Shown: piece after piece, positions 46,690 through 56,240 of the stretch
Position numbering within the stretch: the first letter of the stretch is position 1
Layout: each line of letters opens with the position of its first letter
From: Ceratotherium simum simum
Taxonomy: Eukaryota > Chordata > Mammalia > Perissodactyla > Rhinocerotidae
DNA length: 64,000 nt
Reading direction: 5' to 3'
Assembly: GCF_000283155.1 (NCBI RefSeq)
Contig: NW_004454181.1
Coordinates: 19,466,468-19,530,467 of the forward strand
Made by a program: the position numbers and the translations under genes
Notes under the pieces: generated by a model
What the model was told of the DNA's origin: nothing
What the model saw: only the letters and a program-made list of their open reading frames with translations
Database searches by the model: none

Positions 46690-47165
46690 CAGAGTAAAGT
46701 CTGGTTGTGTCATTCCCTTGTGTGTATAATAAAGTCTAAACTTTATATTCAAGATACTTTGTGATCAAGATAGCTTCCCTACAATTGAGTTTCAATTTAA
46801 TGCTATTATTGAGCCAAGGGTGCTGGAGGTTTTCAGTTCTGTGCCTTTGCTTATTCTGGTCTCTCTCTAGTAGACCCACTTCCTGGGTGTCATCTCCACA
46901 TCTTACATTCCACCAGCCGCTTCTAGGAATCACCTCCACCAACCCAGCTGGAAATGCATATCCTGCCTCTGAATTTCCCTAGCGCTATGTCTCACGGCAC
47001 TTTTAGCTTTGTGCCTTGGGGTCAGGTTGTTTATACGTGTAGCTTGTCTCTCTGTCTAGTCCATAAGTCCTCGAGGATTAGTTTCTAGTTCATCTTTGCA
47101 TTTTCCAGAAGACCCAGCCCTTGTCCTACACATGTTAAGCACTCAGGTAATGATTGAGTCTGTGG
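46690..47165 (+). repeat. L2 LINE 3' region
   Basis: Reads AGTAAAGTCTGGTTGTGTCA, AATAAAGTCTAAACTTTATA, TTCTGTGCCTTTGCTTATTC, TTTCCCTAGCGCTATGTC and TAGTCCATAAGTCCTCGAGG, ending in GTTAAGCACTCAGGTAATG. It is an L2 3' end with typical divergence. Confidence 0.68.
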
Positions 47166-47204
47166 GGAGCACAAAGAGCCCATGGACCTCATTTAATGTG
47201 CCGC

Positions 47205-47455
47205 TTCTTGATTCATTTATTGCATAAGGAACACCCTGTGTGCCAGGTATGGAAGTTTACAGCAGAGAGTAAGATAGACACAGCTCCTGTCTCCCTGTGG
47301 ACTGGTGGGAAAGTAGGACAAGTGAACACATGTTGTATTAAGTTATTCTACAGAGCTGAGTCTGGGACACCACGGATGCCAACTGGAGGGGCCCTAGCCC
47401 AGCCTTTGTCAGATTGGGAAAGACTTCCTGAAGCTCAAGTCTAGGTCCTGAAGGA
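47205..47455 (+). repeat. Ancient interspersed repeat, part 1
   Basis: TTCATTTATTGCATAAGG, GTGTGCCAGGTATGGAAGT, AGAGTAAGATAGACACAGCT, CCTGTCTCCCTGTGGACTGG and AAGACTTCCTGAAGCTC match the same family as 19345-19960. It is interrupted by an LTR and resumes at about 47859. Confidence 0.6.
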
Positions 47456-47468
47456 AGAGGAGCAGTGG

Positions 47469-47858
47469 AATGGTATGGACTGGAGGTTTGTGTCCTCCCA
47501 AAATTCGTATGTTGAAGGCCGAACTCCCAATGTGGTGGTATTAGGGGTGGGGTCTTTGGGAGGTGATTGTGTTTAGATGATGTCATGAGAGTAGAGCCCC
47601 CATAATGGGATTAGAGCCCTTACAAAAGGAGGAACAGAGACCAGAGCTCTCTCTCTCTGCCATGTGAGGATAAGCAAGAAGGAAGCCAGCCATTCTGTAA
47701 GCCAGGAAAAGAGCTCTCACTAGCCCCGGACCATGCTGGCACCCTGAACTTGGACTTCCCAGCCTCCAGAACTGTGAGAGATAAATTTCTGTTGTTTACA
47801 AGCCACCTTAAACTGTGGTATTTTCTTATTATGGCAGCCAAAGCAGCTGAATATAGTA
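47469..47858 (+). mobile_element. MaLR-type solo LTR (MLT1/MST-like)
   Basis: Follows a MaLR LTR text: TATGGACTGGAGGTTTGTGT, CCCAAAATTCGTATGTTGAA, CCCAATGTGGTGGTATTAGG, GGTGATTGTGTTTAGATGAT, CTGCCATGTGAGGATAAGC, CTTGGACTTCCCAGCCTCCA, GAACTGTGAGAGATAAATTT, CTGTTGTTTACAAGCCACC and TGGTATTTTCTTATTATGGC. Only the LTR is seen, with no internal region. It sits inside the older repeat. Confidence 0.82.
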
Positions 47859-47965
47859 AAGAAGATGGGGAGAACATGAGAGTGTTTAGGACAGAGGGAA
47901 TAGCAAGGACAAGTCCTAAAGGAGGAGGGAACACAGGGTGTTTGGGAAACTCTAAAAGGCAGATA
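47859..47965 (+). repeat. Ancient interspersed repeat, part 2
   Basis: GAGGGAATAGCAAGGACAAG and CACAGGGTGTTTGGGAAACT continue the family text expected after 47455. The last 12 bases (AAAAGGCAGATA) are the ERE target site. Confidence 0.5.
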
Positions 47966-48207
47966 GGGCTGGCCCCATGGCATAGCGGTTAAGTGCTGCG
48001 CGCTCTGCTGCTGGCGACCCGGGTTCGGATCCTGGGCGTGCGCCAACACACCGCTTGTCAGACCATGCTGTGGTGGCGTCCCATATAAAGTGGAGGAAGA
48101 TGGGCATGGATGTTAGCTCAGGGCCAGTCTTCCTCAGCAAAAAGAGGAGGATTGGCATGGATGTTAGCTCAGGGCTGATCTTCCTCACAGTAAAAAAAAA
48201 AAAAAAG
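47966..48207 (+). mobile_element. ERE-type SINE (GATGGGCA-tail subtype)
   Basis: Head GGGCTGGCCCCATGGCATAG, B box GGTTCGGATCC near 48022, body CATATAAAGTGGAGGAAGAT, tail CAGTCTTCCTCAGCAAAAAG and poly-A. The target duplication is AAAAGGCAGATA at 47954-47965 and AAAAGGGCAGATA at 48208-48220, with a one-base difference. Confidence 0.95.
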
Positions 48208-48220
48208 AAAAGGGCAGATA

Positions 48221-48540
48221 ATGCTGAAGCAGAGGGAAGGGGAGGGGAGTGGGGGAGAGGAGGGTAAAGGTGAGGCTACAGAAGTCCTTCTGGGCACTAC
48301 TTTCCGTGTTAGAAATATTGGACTCTCCTCTGAAAGCGAAAAGGAGCCATTTGATCAATTTAGAGACTACATTAAAATATCACATTTTTTTATGTTGTCT
48401 GTTCAGGATCCTGTAGTAAGGATAAAGAGTTTCTTTTGAATTGAAAAGGGTCTTAGACAAAACAAAACAAAAAATATCCCAGTTCCCGGAGCCAAGACTA
48501 AGGCACTTGAGCCGGAGTTAAAATTCCTCCTTCAAAGCTA
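48221..48540. other. Purine-rich and unassigned sequence
   Basis: Begins with a GGGGAGGGGAGTGGGGGAG tract (about 48238-48262), then unassigned sequence with a short AAAACAAAACAAAA run near 48459. Confidence 0.5.
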
Positions 48541-48794
48541 CGTTTTGCCTTAAAGTGTGAACACGCCGAGTCCACAGCGAGATATTATTCTCAGGGCTCT
48601 TGCTGGCAGCAAGGAGCCGTGGAGGGTCTCTTGAAGTGAATGGGAATGTTTCTTGAGTGGTGTATTGAGAAAGCACAATGGCCAAGGGGCTGTGGGGCTG
48701 GGGCGGGGGCCGGGGGGACAGTGCTTTAGGGTTTCGCCAGTGGGTGCCTGATGAAATACATCTTGACATGTCATTGAAGTGTGGAGCCGGGCAG
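48541..48794. promoter_or_regulatory. GC-rich segment with SP1-like boxes
   Basis: The G-rich core GGCTGGGGCGGGGGCCGGGG at about 48694-48714 offers SP1/KLF-type sites. CTTGACATGTCATTG near 48762 includes MEIS-like TGACA/TGTCA words as a small palindrome. CpGs are retained (ACACGCCGAG, CAGCGAG). It could be an enhancer or an unannotated promoter. No transcript evidence is visible. Confidence 0.33.
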
Positions 48795-49285
48795 CCCTGT
48801 GAGGTCACCTGTCCCACCCCCCGCGCGGGCAGATTGTTCCTCACACTCTCTTTCTCAGCTCTTTGTCCAGTGCCTTTATGCACCTCAAGCGATGGGGCTT
48901 CCACTGCCTCCCTTGGGAAGCCATTCCGCACTCGAATTGAGCCCGCTCTGAAGAAGGTTGCCCTGATATTCAGCCCAAGTTTTCCTTTCTGTAATTACAT
49001 CCCATTCCTCTCTGCTCTACCCCTTCGCGTGACCCCGAGCAATTCTTTCCCTTCATCGGTGTGCCTACACCCTTGCCCGGGGAGAGTATTTGATCCTCGG
49101 TCCTTTTTGTCATCCCTGAGCTTTGCTTATTCCTGGCTGGTGCTGCGGGAACCCTTATAAGTAGCTCCTGCGGCTGTTCTCTTTAATCCTCGTGGCTTCC
49201 CTTTGATTTCTGTCCAATTTGCCTATTTCTTTCAGGGGTACTGAAGAGCCCAGAACGAATCCTAGGCTTCCTAACCATACTATTT
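48795..49285 (-). repeat. L3/CR1 LINE 3' remnant (minus strand)
   Basis: Text typical of L3/CR1 antisense ends: CACCTCAAGCGATGGGGCTT, CCACTGCCTCCCTTGGGAAG, CCATTCCGCACTCG, GCCCTGATATTCAGCCCAAG, TTTTCCTTTCTGTAATTACA, and later TCCAATTTGCCTATTTCTTT and AGAGCCCAGAACGAA. The longest open frame of the window (48678-49160, plus strand) lies mostly over it and is not a gene. Confidence 0.7.
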
Positions 49286-49559
49286 ATTAATCTTTTATAG
49301 GGAAGACTTTCTCAATGATGCTAAACCAGGTTGGGTGGAAAACAAAAATCTTTTAGAAAGTCAGAGCTGATGCAAACCCCCTGTGATAGGACTTCAGCAC
49401 TTCAGAGAAAAATGAGTTTGACTCTAAGGACCACTCCACCCTCAGACCCCAGTCCTCTGATATTCGTGCTCCTGCACTTCCTTGTACTATTGAGGGCAGA
49501 GCAGGCATGAATTTAGGCCACAGAGGGATCAGAATGACCCTCCCCAGTCAGTCTCACTA
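49286..49559. other. Unassigned sequence
   Basis: No clear family. Confidence 0.4.
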
Positions 49560-49740
49560 AATCCAGCCCGTTCTCTAAGCCCAAGCTTTTGGGTTCACTC
49601 CTCCACCTTCTTTGATCACCCTACACCCCCACTTCGGTACAGCCAGATAAGAGTGATCTCTCCCTCCTATGAATTTCCACGGCACTTTTGTAGTGCAGCT
49701 TTTGTGGCACTTCCTGGTCTCTGTTTTATTCGTTTACCAT
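49560..49740 (+). repeat. L2 LINE fragment, left part
   Basis: AGTGATCTCTCCCTCCTATG, AATTTCCACGGCACTTTTGT and GTGGCACTTCCTGGTCTC match the L2 3' region. It appears to resume at about 49925 after an older repeat piece. Confidence 0.65.
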
Positions 49741-49870
49741 TCAGCAAATATTTTCTAGCACCTACTCTGTTCCTGAAATTATGGTGCACACTGGGAAAAA
49801 TGGAAGACAAACAAGATTAAAACCCCAAGACAAATTCTTGCCCTTGAGGAGTTTACAATCCAGAGGAGGA
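49741..49870 (+). repeat. Ancient interspersed repeat between L2 parts
   Basis: TCAGCAAATATTTTCTAGCA, CCTACTCTGTTCCTG, CCCTTGAGGAGTTTACAATC follow the 'ATTTATTGAGCACC' consensus. Confidence 0.6.
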
Positions 49871-49924
49871 AGTCGGTGCATAGCCTTAGATAGATGCTGG
49901 AGTGGAAATGTGCTTGGAGGATTG

Positions 49925-50075
49925 TGGAGGAGGAGTGACTTGGAATAGATTACGGTTCCCATTGTGGACTGTGAGTTCATGCATGTGGGAAGGATCACTG
50001 TCCCTTTCATCTGGGTACCTCCCGCAATGCCTACCATGTGCCTTCAATGTAGAAGGTACCCAGTAATATCTGTGT
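49925..50075 (+). repeat. L2 LINE 3' tail, right part
   Basis: TGTGGACTGTGAGTTCATGC, TACCTCCCGCAATGCCTACC and GTAGAAGGTACCCAGTAATA form the usual L2 terminus. Confidence 0.62.
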
Positions 50076-50077
50076 AG

Positions 50078-50310
50078 AGCACATATATGTGCCAGGCAGT
50101 ATGCTCGGCACTTTAGATGTGTATCTTATTAACTCTGTGGGACAACTTTAGGTGCTATTATTATCTCCATTTACCAAGAAGGAAACCAAGGCTCAAGGAT
50201 ATAAAGCTACTAACCTGAAGCCACACAGGTGGTCAGGAGTGGAGCTGAGATTGAACTGAGATGCTTTACCTCCAGTGTCTATTCTCCTATCTGCTGTGCT
50301 ATAGATATTG
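50078..50310 (+). repeat. MIR SINE, near full length
   Basis: ATATGTGCCAGGCAGTATGC, ATTATTATCTCCATTTACCA, GAAGGAAACCAAGGCTCAAG, AGCCACACAGGTGGTCAGGA and GTGGAGCTGAGATTGAACTG give a full forward MIR. Confidence 0.86.
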
Positions 50311-50724
50311 ATCAACCATTCGTGATCAAATGAGATGGGAAACTGAGGCAGGAAAGATGGTTCACAAGGTAGTGAATCAAAGACCATTTTCATATTATGC
50401 TCCATGTCACCTTCCCTGTGCTGGTATTGACAAAAAGTGAGAATGGCCCAGCAAGGCATTTTGTGCTGTCAGACCCTGGGAGCACACAGAGGTGTTTATT
50501 CATCATTGGTGGCGTTGGGCAGAGGTTGGAAAACCAGGCTTCTCCTTTTTTTTGTTCTTTTAAAGAATCTAAGAACATCCTGTACATTCAATCAGTCCAT
50601 CTACTTGACCAGATCTTACTGGGGGGCAGAGGAAAATGTCCATCCAGTGCAAAGATAACTGAATAAAAATGAGACATATGTCATCTGCTTATTTGGAAAA
50701 CCTCTGGGTATTTGGCAGATTTTT
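50311..50724. other. Unassigned sequence
   Basis: No repeat or gene recognised; short overlapping frames only. Confidence 0.42.
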
Positions 50725-50800
50725 GGTATCATGTTGATATTGTCTTGTATACTCAGCACACAGTGGGTGTTCATTACACGTGTGTTTAAATAAATGCATG
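50725..50800 (+). repeat. L2 LINE 3' tail
   Basis: TATACTCAGCACACAGTGGG, then TGTTCATTACACG and AAATAAATGCATGG, the L2 end. Confidence 0.55.
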
Positions 50801-51046
50801 GCCACCACTTTTGGTACATTTTATACTTTTTAGGGTGAGAGTTATTCTGTTGTATAAATGTGTTCCAACCGAGAAATGGCTAATTATCGTGATGGGATGT
50901 GTGATCATTTTTAACAGAGTCACTAAAGGGAGGAAAATAATAGTGTTAGTTTGCTTTTTTGTATATGCTGCCTCTTTTCGTAAAGCCTTCAGGGGGTAGA
51001 TCTAGTTTTTCTCTTGCTTACTCTTTTTTGTATAACTGTTTTCATT

Positions 51047-51078
51047 TGTGTGTGTGTGAGTGTGTGTGTGTGTGTGTC
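51047..51078. repeat. (TG)n microsatellite
   Basis: About 15 TG units with one GA interruption. Confidence 0.9.
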
Positions 51079-51544
51079 TGGCAATAGCAAGAGCCTTCAG
51101 CAGTGGATATTGGATGTTCCACCACTGGCCCGCCCCCAGTTCGCTTATGCTAATCCGGGAGTGGGACAGCAGCACCTGTGCCCGTGGCTCCCAGGAGGCT
51201 CAGCAAGCAAGTAGAGGGCCCACGCTGCAGCAAGCGCTTTTGTGTCACGTCTTTGGAATGTGTCCTCAGCTCCTTGGTGCCCGTGGGCTGTGCTCTCTGA
51301 GTTCACCTTAACTTTGCCTTCGGAGCACAGCCTCCGCCCAGCTGCTGCCTGCAAGTTCCCTCTGGCAAATCCCTTTTGGGCAGAGGAGTAGGACTAGGGT
51401 CAGGGATAAAGGCCATGTGCCTACCCAGACCCCTTCATTGAGGCCAGGCAAAAACTGGGCCCATCATTTCTCAGAGTAAACACTGGTGTCAGCTTTTCTT
51501 TTTAATAGATTCAATAGATTTTTACCCTCATAGATTAAAAAAAT
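51079..51544. other. Unassigned, moderately GC-rich sequence
   Basis: Between about 51125 and 51370 GC is higher than around it (CCCGCCCCCAGTTCGC, GCCCGTGGCTCCC), with a few CpGs and CTTATGCTAATCC (octamer-like) near 51145. No recognised family or exon. Confidence 0.4.
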
Positions 51545-51755
51545 GTTGTGTAGCCATTAACAGCTCAGGCTGTGGAGCCAGCCTTCCTGGGTTTCATCCC
51601 AGCTCTACCATTTTCTTGTTGAATCTTGGGCAAATTAAACTCTGTGAGTCTGTTTCCTCTTCTGTAAAATGGAGATAATAATAGTATCTACCTTGTAGAC
51701 TTGTGCTGAGTACAGCCCTCTGGCTCAGGGCCGGGCTATAATTGTTACTTCTGCT
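51545..51755 (-). repeat. MIR SINE (minus strand)
   Basis: GGCTGTGGAGCCAGCCTTCC, TTTCATCCCAGCTCTACCAT, TTCCTCTTCTGTAAAATGGA and GATAATAATAGTATCTACCT form a clear reverse MIR. Confidence 0.88.
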
Positions 51756-51759
51756 TCCT

Positions 51760-51912
51760 CTAGCAATGACATTTAGTAGACACTATGTGCCAGGCACTGT
51801 GCTAAACACCCAATGTGCATTATCTCATTTGATCTTCACAACAATCTACTAAGGGCACTGGGGCTTTGAGAGATTAAATAACTTGTAGGGATTGGAATTC
51901 AAGTTCCACACT
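51760..51912 (+). repeat. MIR SINE
   Basis: CACTATGTGCCAGGCACTGT, GCTAAACACCCAATGTGC, ATTATCTCATTTGATCTTCA and AGAGATTAAATAACTTG form the forward MIR. It directly follows a minus-strand copy. Confidence 0.86.
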
Positions 51913-52199
51913 AGAATCTGTGCTCTTTCCAAGTACTTGACATTGCCATTGGAAGGCCTGCCTGAGAATTGAAATTTGAATGGCTTATTTGAACTATAGA
52001 AGACATTTGAATTTGAGAGTTGGGGAAAGAGGAAAGAAAAGAAGAGTTCCAGATTTTTCACCCTGGAAGCTTCTCTTTTCCTCTGTCTTGCAAATTGCCT
52101 CCCCTCATGTCTCTACAGAGTAGCATGACGTCTAATCTTCCAGGTAACCTTGAGGAGCCAGTCCAGTCTAGCAATGGTAGGGTTGCTCCTGTGCGTGTT
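51913..52199. other. Unassigned sequence
   Basis: No repeat or gene recognised. Confidence 0.45.

Positions 52200-52237
<38 letters not shown>
52200..52237. repeat. (TG)n microsatellite
   Basis: About 16 uninterrupted TG units (52205-52237), the longest dinucleotide repeat in the window. Confidence 0.95.
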
Positions 52238-52239
<2 letters not shown>

Positions 52240-52754
52240 GTGCACTGTACTGCACTGGCGTTGCAGAGGTTGAATGAATGAAGGAAGGAGCTAGTATGCA
52301 CATAAATGACACATGGCTCTAAAGTGTGAGTCAGCTTCCGTAAGCCATTCAGGAGGGTCTGTGTCATTCTCCTTACTCGGTAATCATATGACATACACAC
52401 TCATACACTCAGCACACATATACACTCTCATTTTCGTGTGTGTATTGGACATGGTGAAATCTTCCTGTGGTTCCGTATTCTGTTTTCGTCAATATGATAG
52501 GCACTGAACAAGGATGAGTATTGGTTTTTTGTGATTCAATAAAAGAGCAAATCACAAAAAGGATGATTAAAACTTTGTGACGTTACTACAGATCATCCTT
52601 CCATGTGGGTGGAAAGCAAAAGAGATGCTGTGTTTCTTAAGAGGTTTATGTTTCAAATGTATTCATTCAGATTCTTTCCTTTCAGGGTATGAACAGATTC
52701 GATTTATTTACTTTTGTGTGTTTACTTGAAAGTGAAAAAAAAAAAAAAAGCGAA
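52238..52754. other. Unassigned sequence
   Basis: No gene or repeat family recognised. A poly-A run of about 15 lies at about 52735-52749. Confidence 0.45.
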
Positions 52755-52940
52755 ATACTGAGCACTTAACTATTTCTCCAGCTCTGTGATAGGTTACTTA
52801 GCTTTTCAACACACTTTGAGAAAAGCTGTGCACAGGTTAGGAACTATCGGCTCAGAGAGGTTGAGTCACTTGCCTAAAGTGACAGGTGAGCAACAAGACA
52901 AAGATAAGAACCTGGGTCTCTATTCTCAGCTCTTTCCTCT
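52755..52940 (+). repeat. MIR SINE
   Basis: AATACTGAGCACTTAACTAT, CTCAGAGAGGTTGAGTCACT, TGCCTAAAGTGACAGGTGAG and AGAACCTGGGTCTC follow the forward MIR. Confidence 0.75.
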
Positions 52941-53995
52941 TCCTCATGGCTTGGAAAAGGTTAAAACAAACAAACAAACAAATGATCCATGAATCCTTTG
53001 ATGAGTAGTTTAAATTTATTTTATTTACTCTCCTGTAGGGAGAAATCTATATTATTTTCTGAGCGTCCCCAAAGCCCACGTAAATCCAGTTGTATTACGG
53101 ATGTGACTGGGAAATGTTAGGCAAACAATGTATCGATCCTTCATCTCCAGCTGACAGGGTAGCTTCTTGTGCAGCTCTTTCTGTGTCTTCATTTTTGTTG
53201 TAATTATGTTATCCTTCAGAAGGATGATGGTTGCCTATTGTGGTAAGTTTTCTACTTACAGCTGGATTCTCCCCTTTCCTCTAGTGGAAAACATTTTCAA
53301 ACAGTCCTTTAGAAAGCAGTCTTAGTCAAAAAGTTTAATTAAATGTCAAAACATTTTCTCTTCCATGCCTCTAAATAATACCCCATATGTATGTATCGAT
53401 AGTTTCTCACTGATTAAGAAAAACAGCAACAAAAACCCCCCAAAATTAAGCCTTGGCTATATTATGTCCTGAGCCCAATGCAAACTCCCATAACCTAAGT
53501 GGAAAAGGGCTTCAGAAGTTCTGAGGAATCAGAGACAAGAGTGTCCATCACTCTGTAAAATAAGTAAATGAAACCTCTAAGGAAAATATCCAGCCATGAG
53601 GATTCCCGGAAAGTGCTGTGAAATGATTTGGGACTTCAAGTGTTTCACTCTTGCCTCGTATAGATCTGCAGGAAACTTTATATGACCCGAGATTACTACC
53701 ATGGTCATGAAATGTGAAGGCATCTTTTAAAGGCGTGTTCTGGGAGAGCTGTCCTGAGAGCCTTATAATGGTAGTTCCCAGCATTTCAATATTCTCTGAG
53801 CTTCATGGGGCTGAATAATTACGAAGATAATGGAGAAAGAAATGTTTGGACTGATTATGTTATAAATTGTATAATGGTATAATTATAAATTATATATACC
53901 ATTATATAAAATTCCTAATACCATTTGGGTATGTTCTAAAAATGATGTGTACTTTATAATTTTAATATTTTTAAATGAATGATTTTTACAAAGAC
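52941..53995. other. Unassigned AT-rich sequence
   Basis: No gene recognised. It starts with an AAACAAAC run near 52966 and contains an AT-rich inverted repeat at 53870-53906. Confidence 0.42.
53870..53906. repeat. 12-bp inverted repeat, AT-rich
   Basis: TATAATGGTATA at 53870-53881 and TATACCATTATA at 53895-53906 are exact reverse complements around a 13-base AT-only loop. Confidence 0.85.
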
Positions 53996-53999
53996 AACT

Positions 54000-54560
54000 A
54001 TTCCAAATTACCTTTCATTCCACCTTCCAGAGATAACCTCTTTTTGCATTTTGGAACCTGTTTTCTACTTGTTTTTAACGCTTACATAAATAGATGTATT
54101 GGAATCTATAAATGTGGGGGCATACTATATCCGTAATGCCTAACATTACATCTTTAGCCTTCTTCTTTGTGTTTGTTATATTTATTAATATGTGTTCCTA
54201 GAACATGCTTTTTAATGACTGCATGGTATTACATTATGTGGATAGATCATCATTTATTTAACCAATCTACCAATGTTAGACATTTAAGATTTAAATTTTT
54301 CATTATTATAAGTAATGCTTTGATGAGCATCTCTGATTTCCTTATGATAGATTCCTAGAAGTGCAATTATGGGATCAAAGGATATGAATGTTTGTACACT
54401 CTTGATGCAAAACCAAAGTGCTTTCCAGAGAGGCTGTGCCCATTTATGCTGCCCCTGACCCTCCAGGGGTCAAAGTGCTCAGCCATGGACCCTCACCAGC
54501 ACTGCGTGCTAACATTGATTTACATCTTTGCCATTTTATTGAGGAGCATCTGAGTGATTG
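54000..54560 (-). repeat. Old L1 LINE 3' portion (minus strand)
   Basis: GCATGGTATTACATTATGTG, TTATTTAACCAATCTACCAA, AAGTAATGCTTTGATGAGCA, TAGATTCCTAGAAGTGCAAT, TATGGGATCAAAGGATATGA and GTGCTTTCCAGAGAGGC match the same L1 region as 30395-31085. Confidence 0.72.
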
Positions 54561-55312
54561 TTAAGGTGGAAAAACCACAAAAAGAAGCAGAAGTTTAAAT
54601 TCCAGACAATAAACCCAAAATGGCGAAAGCATTCTAGTTCTTCCAGAAACATCCTTTCCTTAATTCACAGATGACGCTCTTGCTTCTAAGAAGCTGCCTC
54701 AACACTTTGTAGCCTCCTAGAGTATTAACTGCCCCTAAGCCTCTCTGTGTATGTTCTCGTGTTTCATTAATACACATTAGATAGGAATTTAGAGCTTTTA
54801 CCACCTTGTTAGTACTTCTGAGCCATTCTAATGTTTTTCCTATGCTCAAGCCTCCAATAAAAAGCTGGTGACCTCTTGTACTTCCATGTAATACCAGAGC
54901 ATTTTGAGCTTCCTCTGCAGTTAACTGGTTGAAAAATGACAAATTAAGTCAAAGTTTGATTTGCTCCACAATACTGAATGTTTAATTTTCCTGAGATGTT
55001 TTAGGGAATTGGCTAATAATTTTGTTGGAGACAGTCTTTGAGAGTGCCCTGAAAAATTCCACAAGGCAAACCAGCCCAACCTGGGGATACAGTGAGGAAG
55101 GAAAGCAATTTTCACTTCCCAGTCCCAGTAGTTAAAACAAGTATCTTGAAAATGTCCCCCAAACACCTGTTTGTCCTGATCTGTGGCTGGGCAGTCAGTA
55201 GAAAAGTGCAGAGTCTGTTTAGTTTGCTATAAGTTAGCAGCACTGTTGTTGAAGGATAGTTACTGCTATAAGTTATGAAACACGGTGGGTTAGAGTGAGT
55301 TTTCTTTGCATT
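54561..55312. other. Unassigned; two adjoining minus-strand open frames
   Basis: On the minus strand about 530 bases stay open through two overlapping frames (54921-55166 and 54634-54942) joined by one frame change. Neither begins at ATG where it matters, and no motif is recognised. This may be a decayed retrocopy or a chance reading. Confidence 0.3.
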
Positions 55313-55328
55313 AAAAACAAACCCTAGA

Positions 55329-55572
55329 GGGGCTGGCCTGGTGGCGCAAGTGGTTCAGTGCGCGTGCTCTGCTGCGGCGGCCCAGGGTTCGCCGGTTCCG
55401 AGTCCGGGTGCGCACCGATGCACCGCTTGGCAAGCCATGCTGTGGCGGTGTCCCATATAAAGTGGAGGAAGATGGGCACGGATGTTAGCCCAGGGCCAGT
55501 CTTCCTCAGCAAAAAAAGAGGAGGATTGGCAGGTGTTAGCACAGGGCTGATCTTCCTCACACACACACAAAA
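55329..55572 (+). mobile_element. ERE-type SINE (GATGGGCA-tail subtype)
   Basis: Head GGGGCTGGCCTGGTGGCGCA, altered B-box region GGTTCCGAGTCC near 55396, body CATATAAAGTGGAGGAAGAT, tail CAGTCTTCCTCAGC, then a CA run and poly-A. The target duplication is AAACCCTAGA before and a near copy (AAACCCCTAGA) after. The B box differs from the usual GGTTCGGATCC. Confidence 0.93.
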
Positions 55573-55824
55573 AAACCCCTAGAAATGGGAAGCTTTGTGT
55601 GGGAGATAATCACTGTTATCTAAATCCAGGTAAGATATGAGACCTGCTACTTTGGTTTGTCATTAATGGCACTCTTATTCAAAGAGAAACAGAAATATTG
55701 TAGAACTTTTTAATTTGTACAAGATACGAAAATAGGGTATTAATTGAGTAACCTAGGAAAATCGAGAGTGAATATTTTGTATTGCAGAGGGGGTCTGACT
55801 TGGTGAGAAGAAGATGAACAAGAT

Positions 55825-55935
55825 TATCCCTTCCTGCTCTGCCTCTGACCTGGGATAAAGTACTTGGCTCAGTTTTCCCTCTCTGTAAAATGGAGTCATT
55901 TTATTGCTTCCCCCTTTAGACTTCTCAGAAATGTG
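55825..55935 (-). repeat. MIR SINE fragment (minus strand)
   Basis: TGACCTGGGATAAAGTACTT, GGCTCAGTTTTCCCTCTCTG and TAAAATGGAGTCATTTT form the reverse MIR core. Confidence 0.7.
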
Positions 55936-56240
55936 AAAAAAAATTTTTAGTTCTTAGGAAGCGTAGAAACTCACAATGTGATAATTAATTTCCTAAAGTG
56001 GGTCATACTACCTTAATTATGTTGGGAAGCTGGAACAATTTTAAAGGAAAAATTATCCAAAATGTCCTCATTCGAGTTCAGATCAAATACTGAATCATAC
56101 AGCGGTGCAGCCTCTGCTGTTGGTGGTGGGACTACCCAGGCGTGCAGCCGTGAGGTGGGCTGCTCCGCGCTGGCAGAGCCGCAGAATGCAGCGACACAAT
56201 GGCCAGGCTCAGAGGAACATCTTTTCACCCCTCATCACTC
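55936..56240. other. Unassigned sequence with small CpG cluster
   Basis: At 56139-56205 there are about six CpGs in 65 bp (CAGGCGTGCAGCCGTGAGG, CTCCGCGCTGG, GAGCCGCAG, CAGCGAC). It borders the motif-dense block that follows and may be part of it. Confidence 0.4.

Noticed and set aside
48518..48931. A 137-codon minus-strand frame
   Set aside because: It overlaps a GC-rich segment and the start of an L3/CR1 remnant, where stops are rare by composition.
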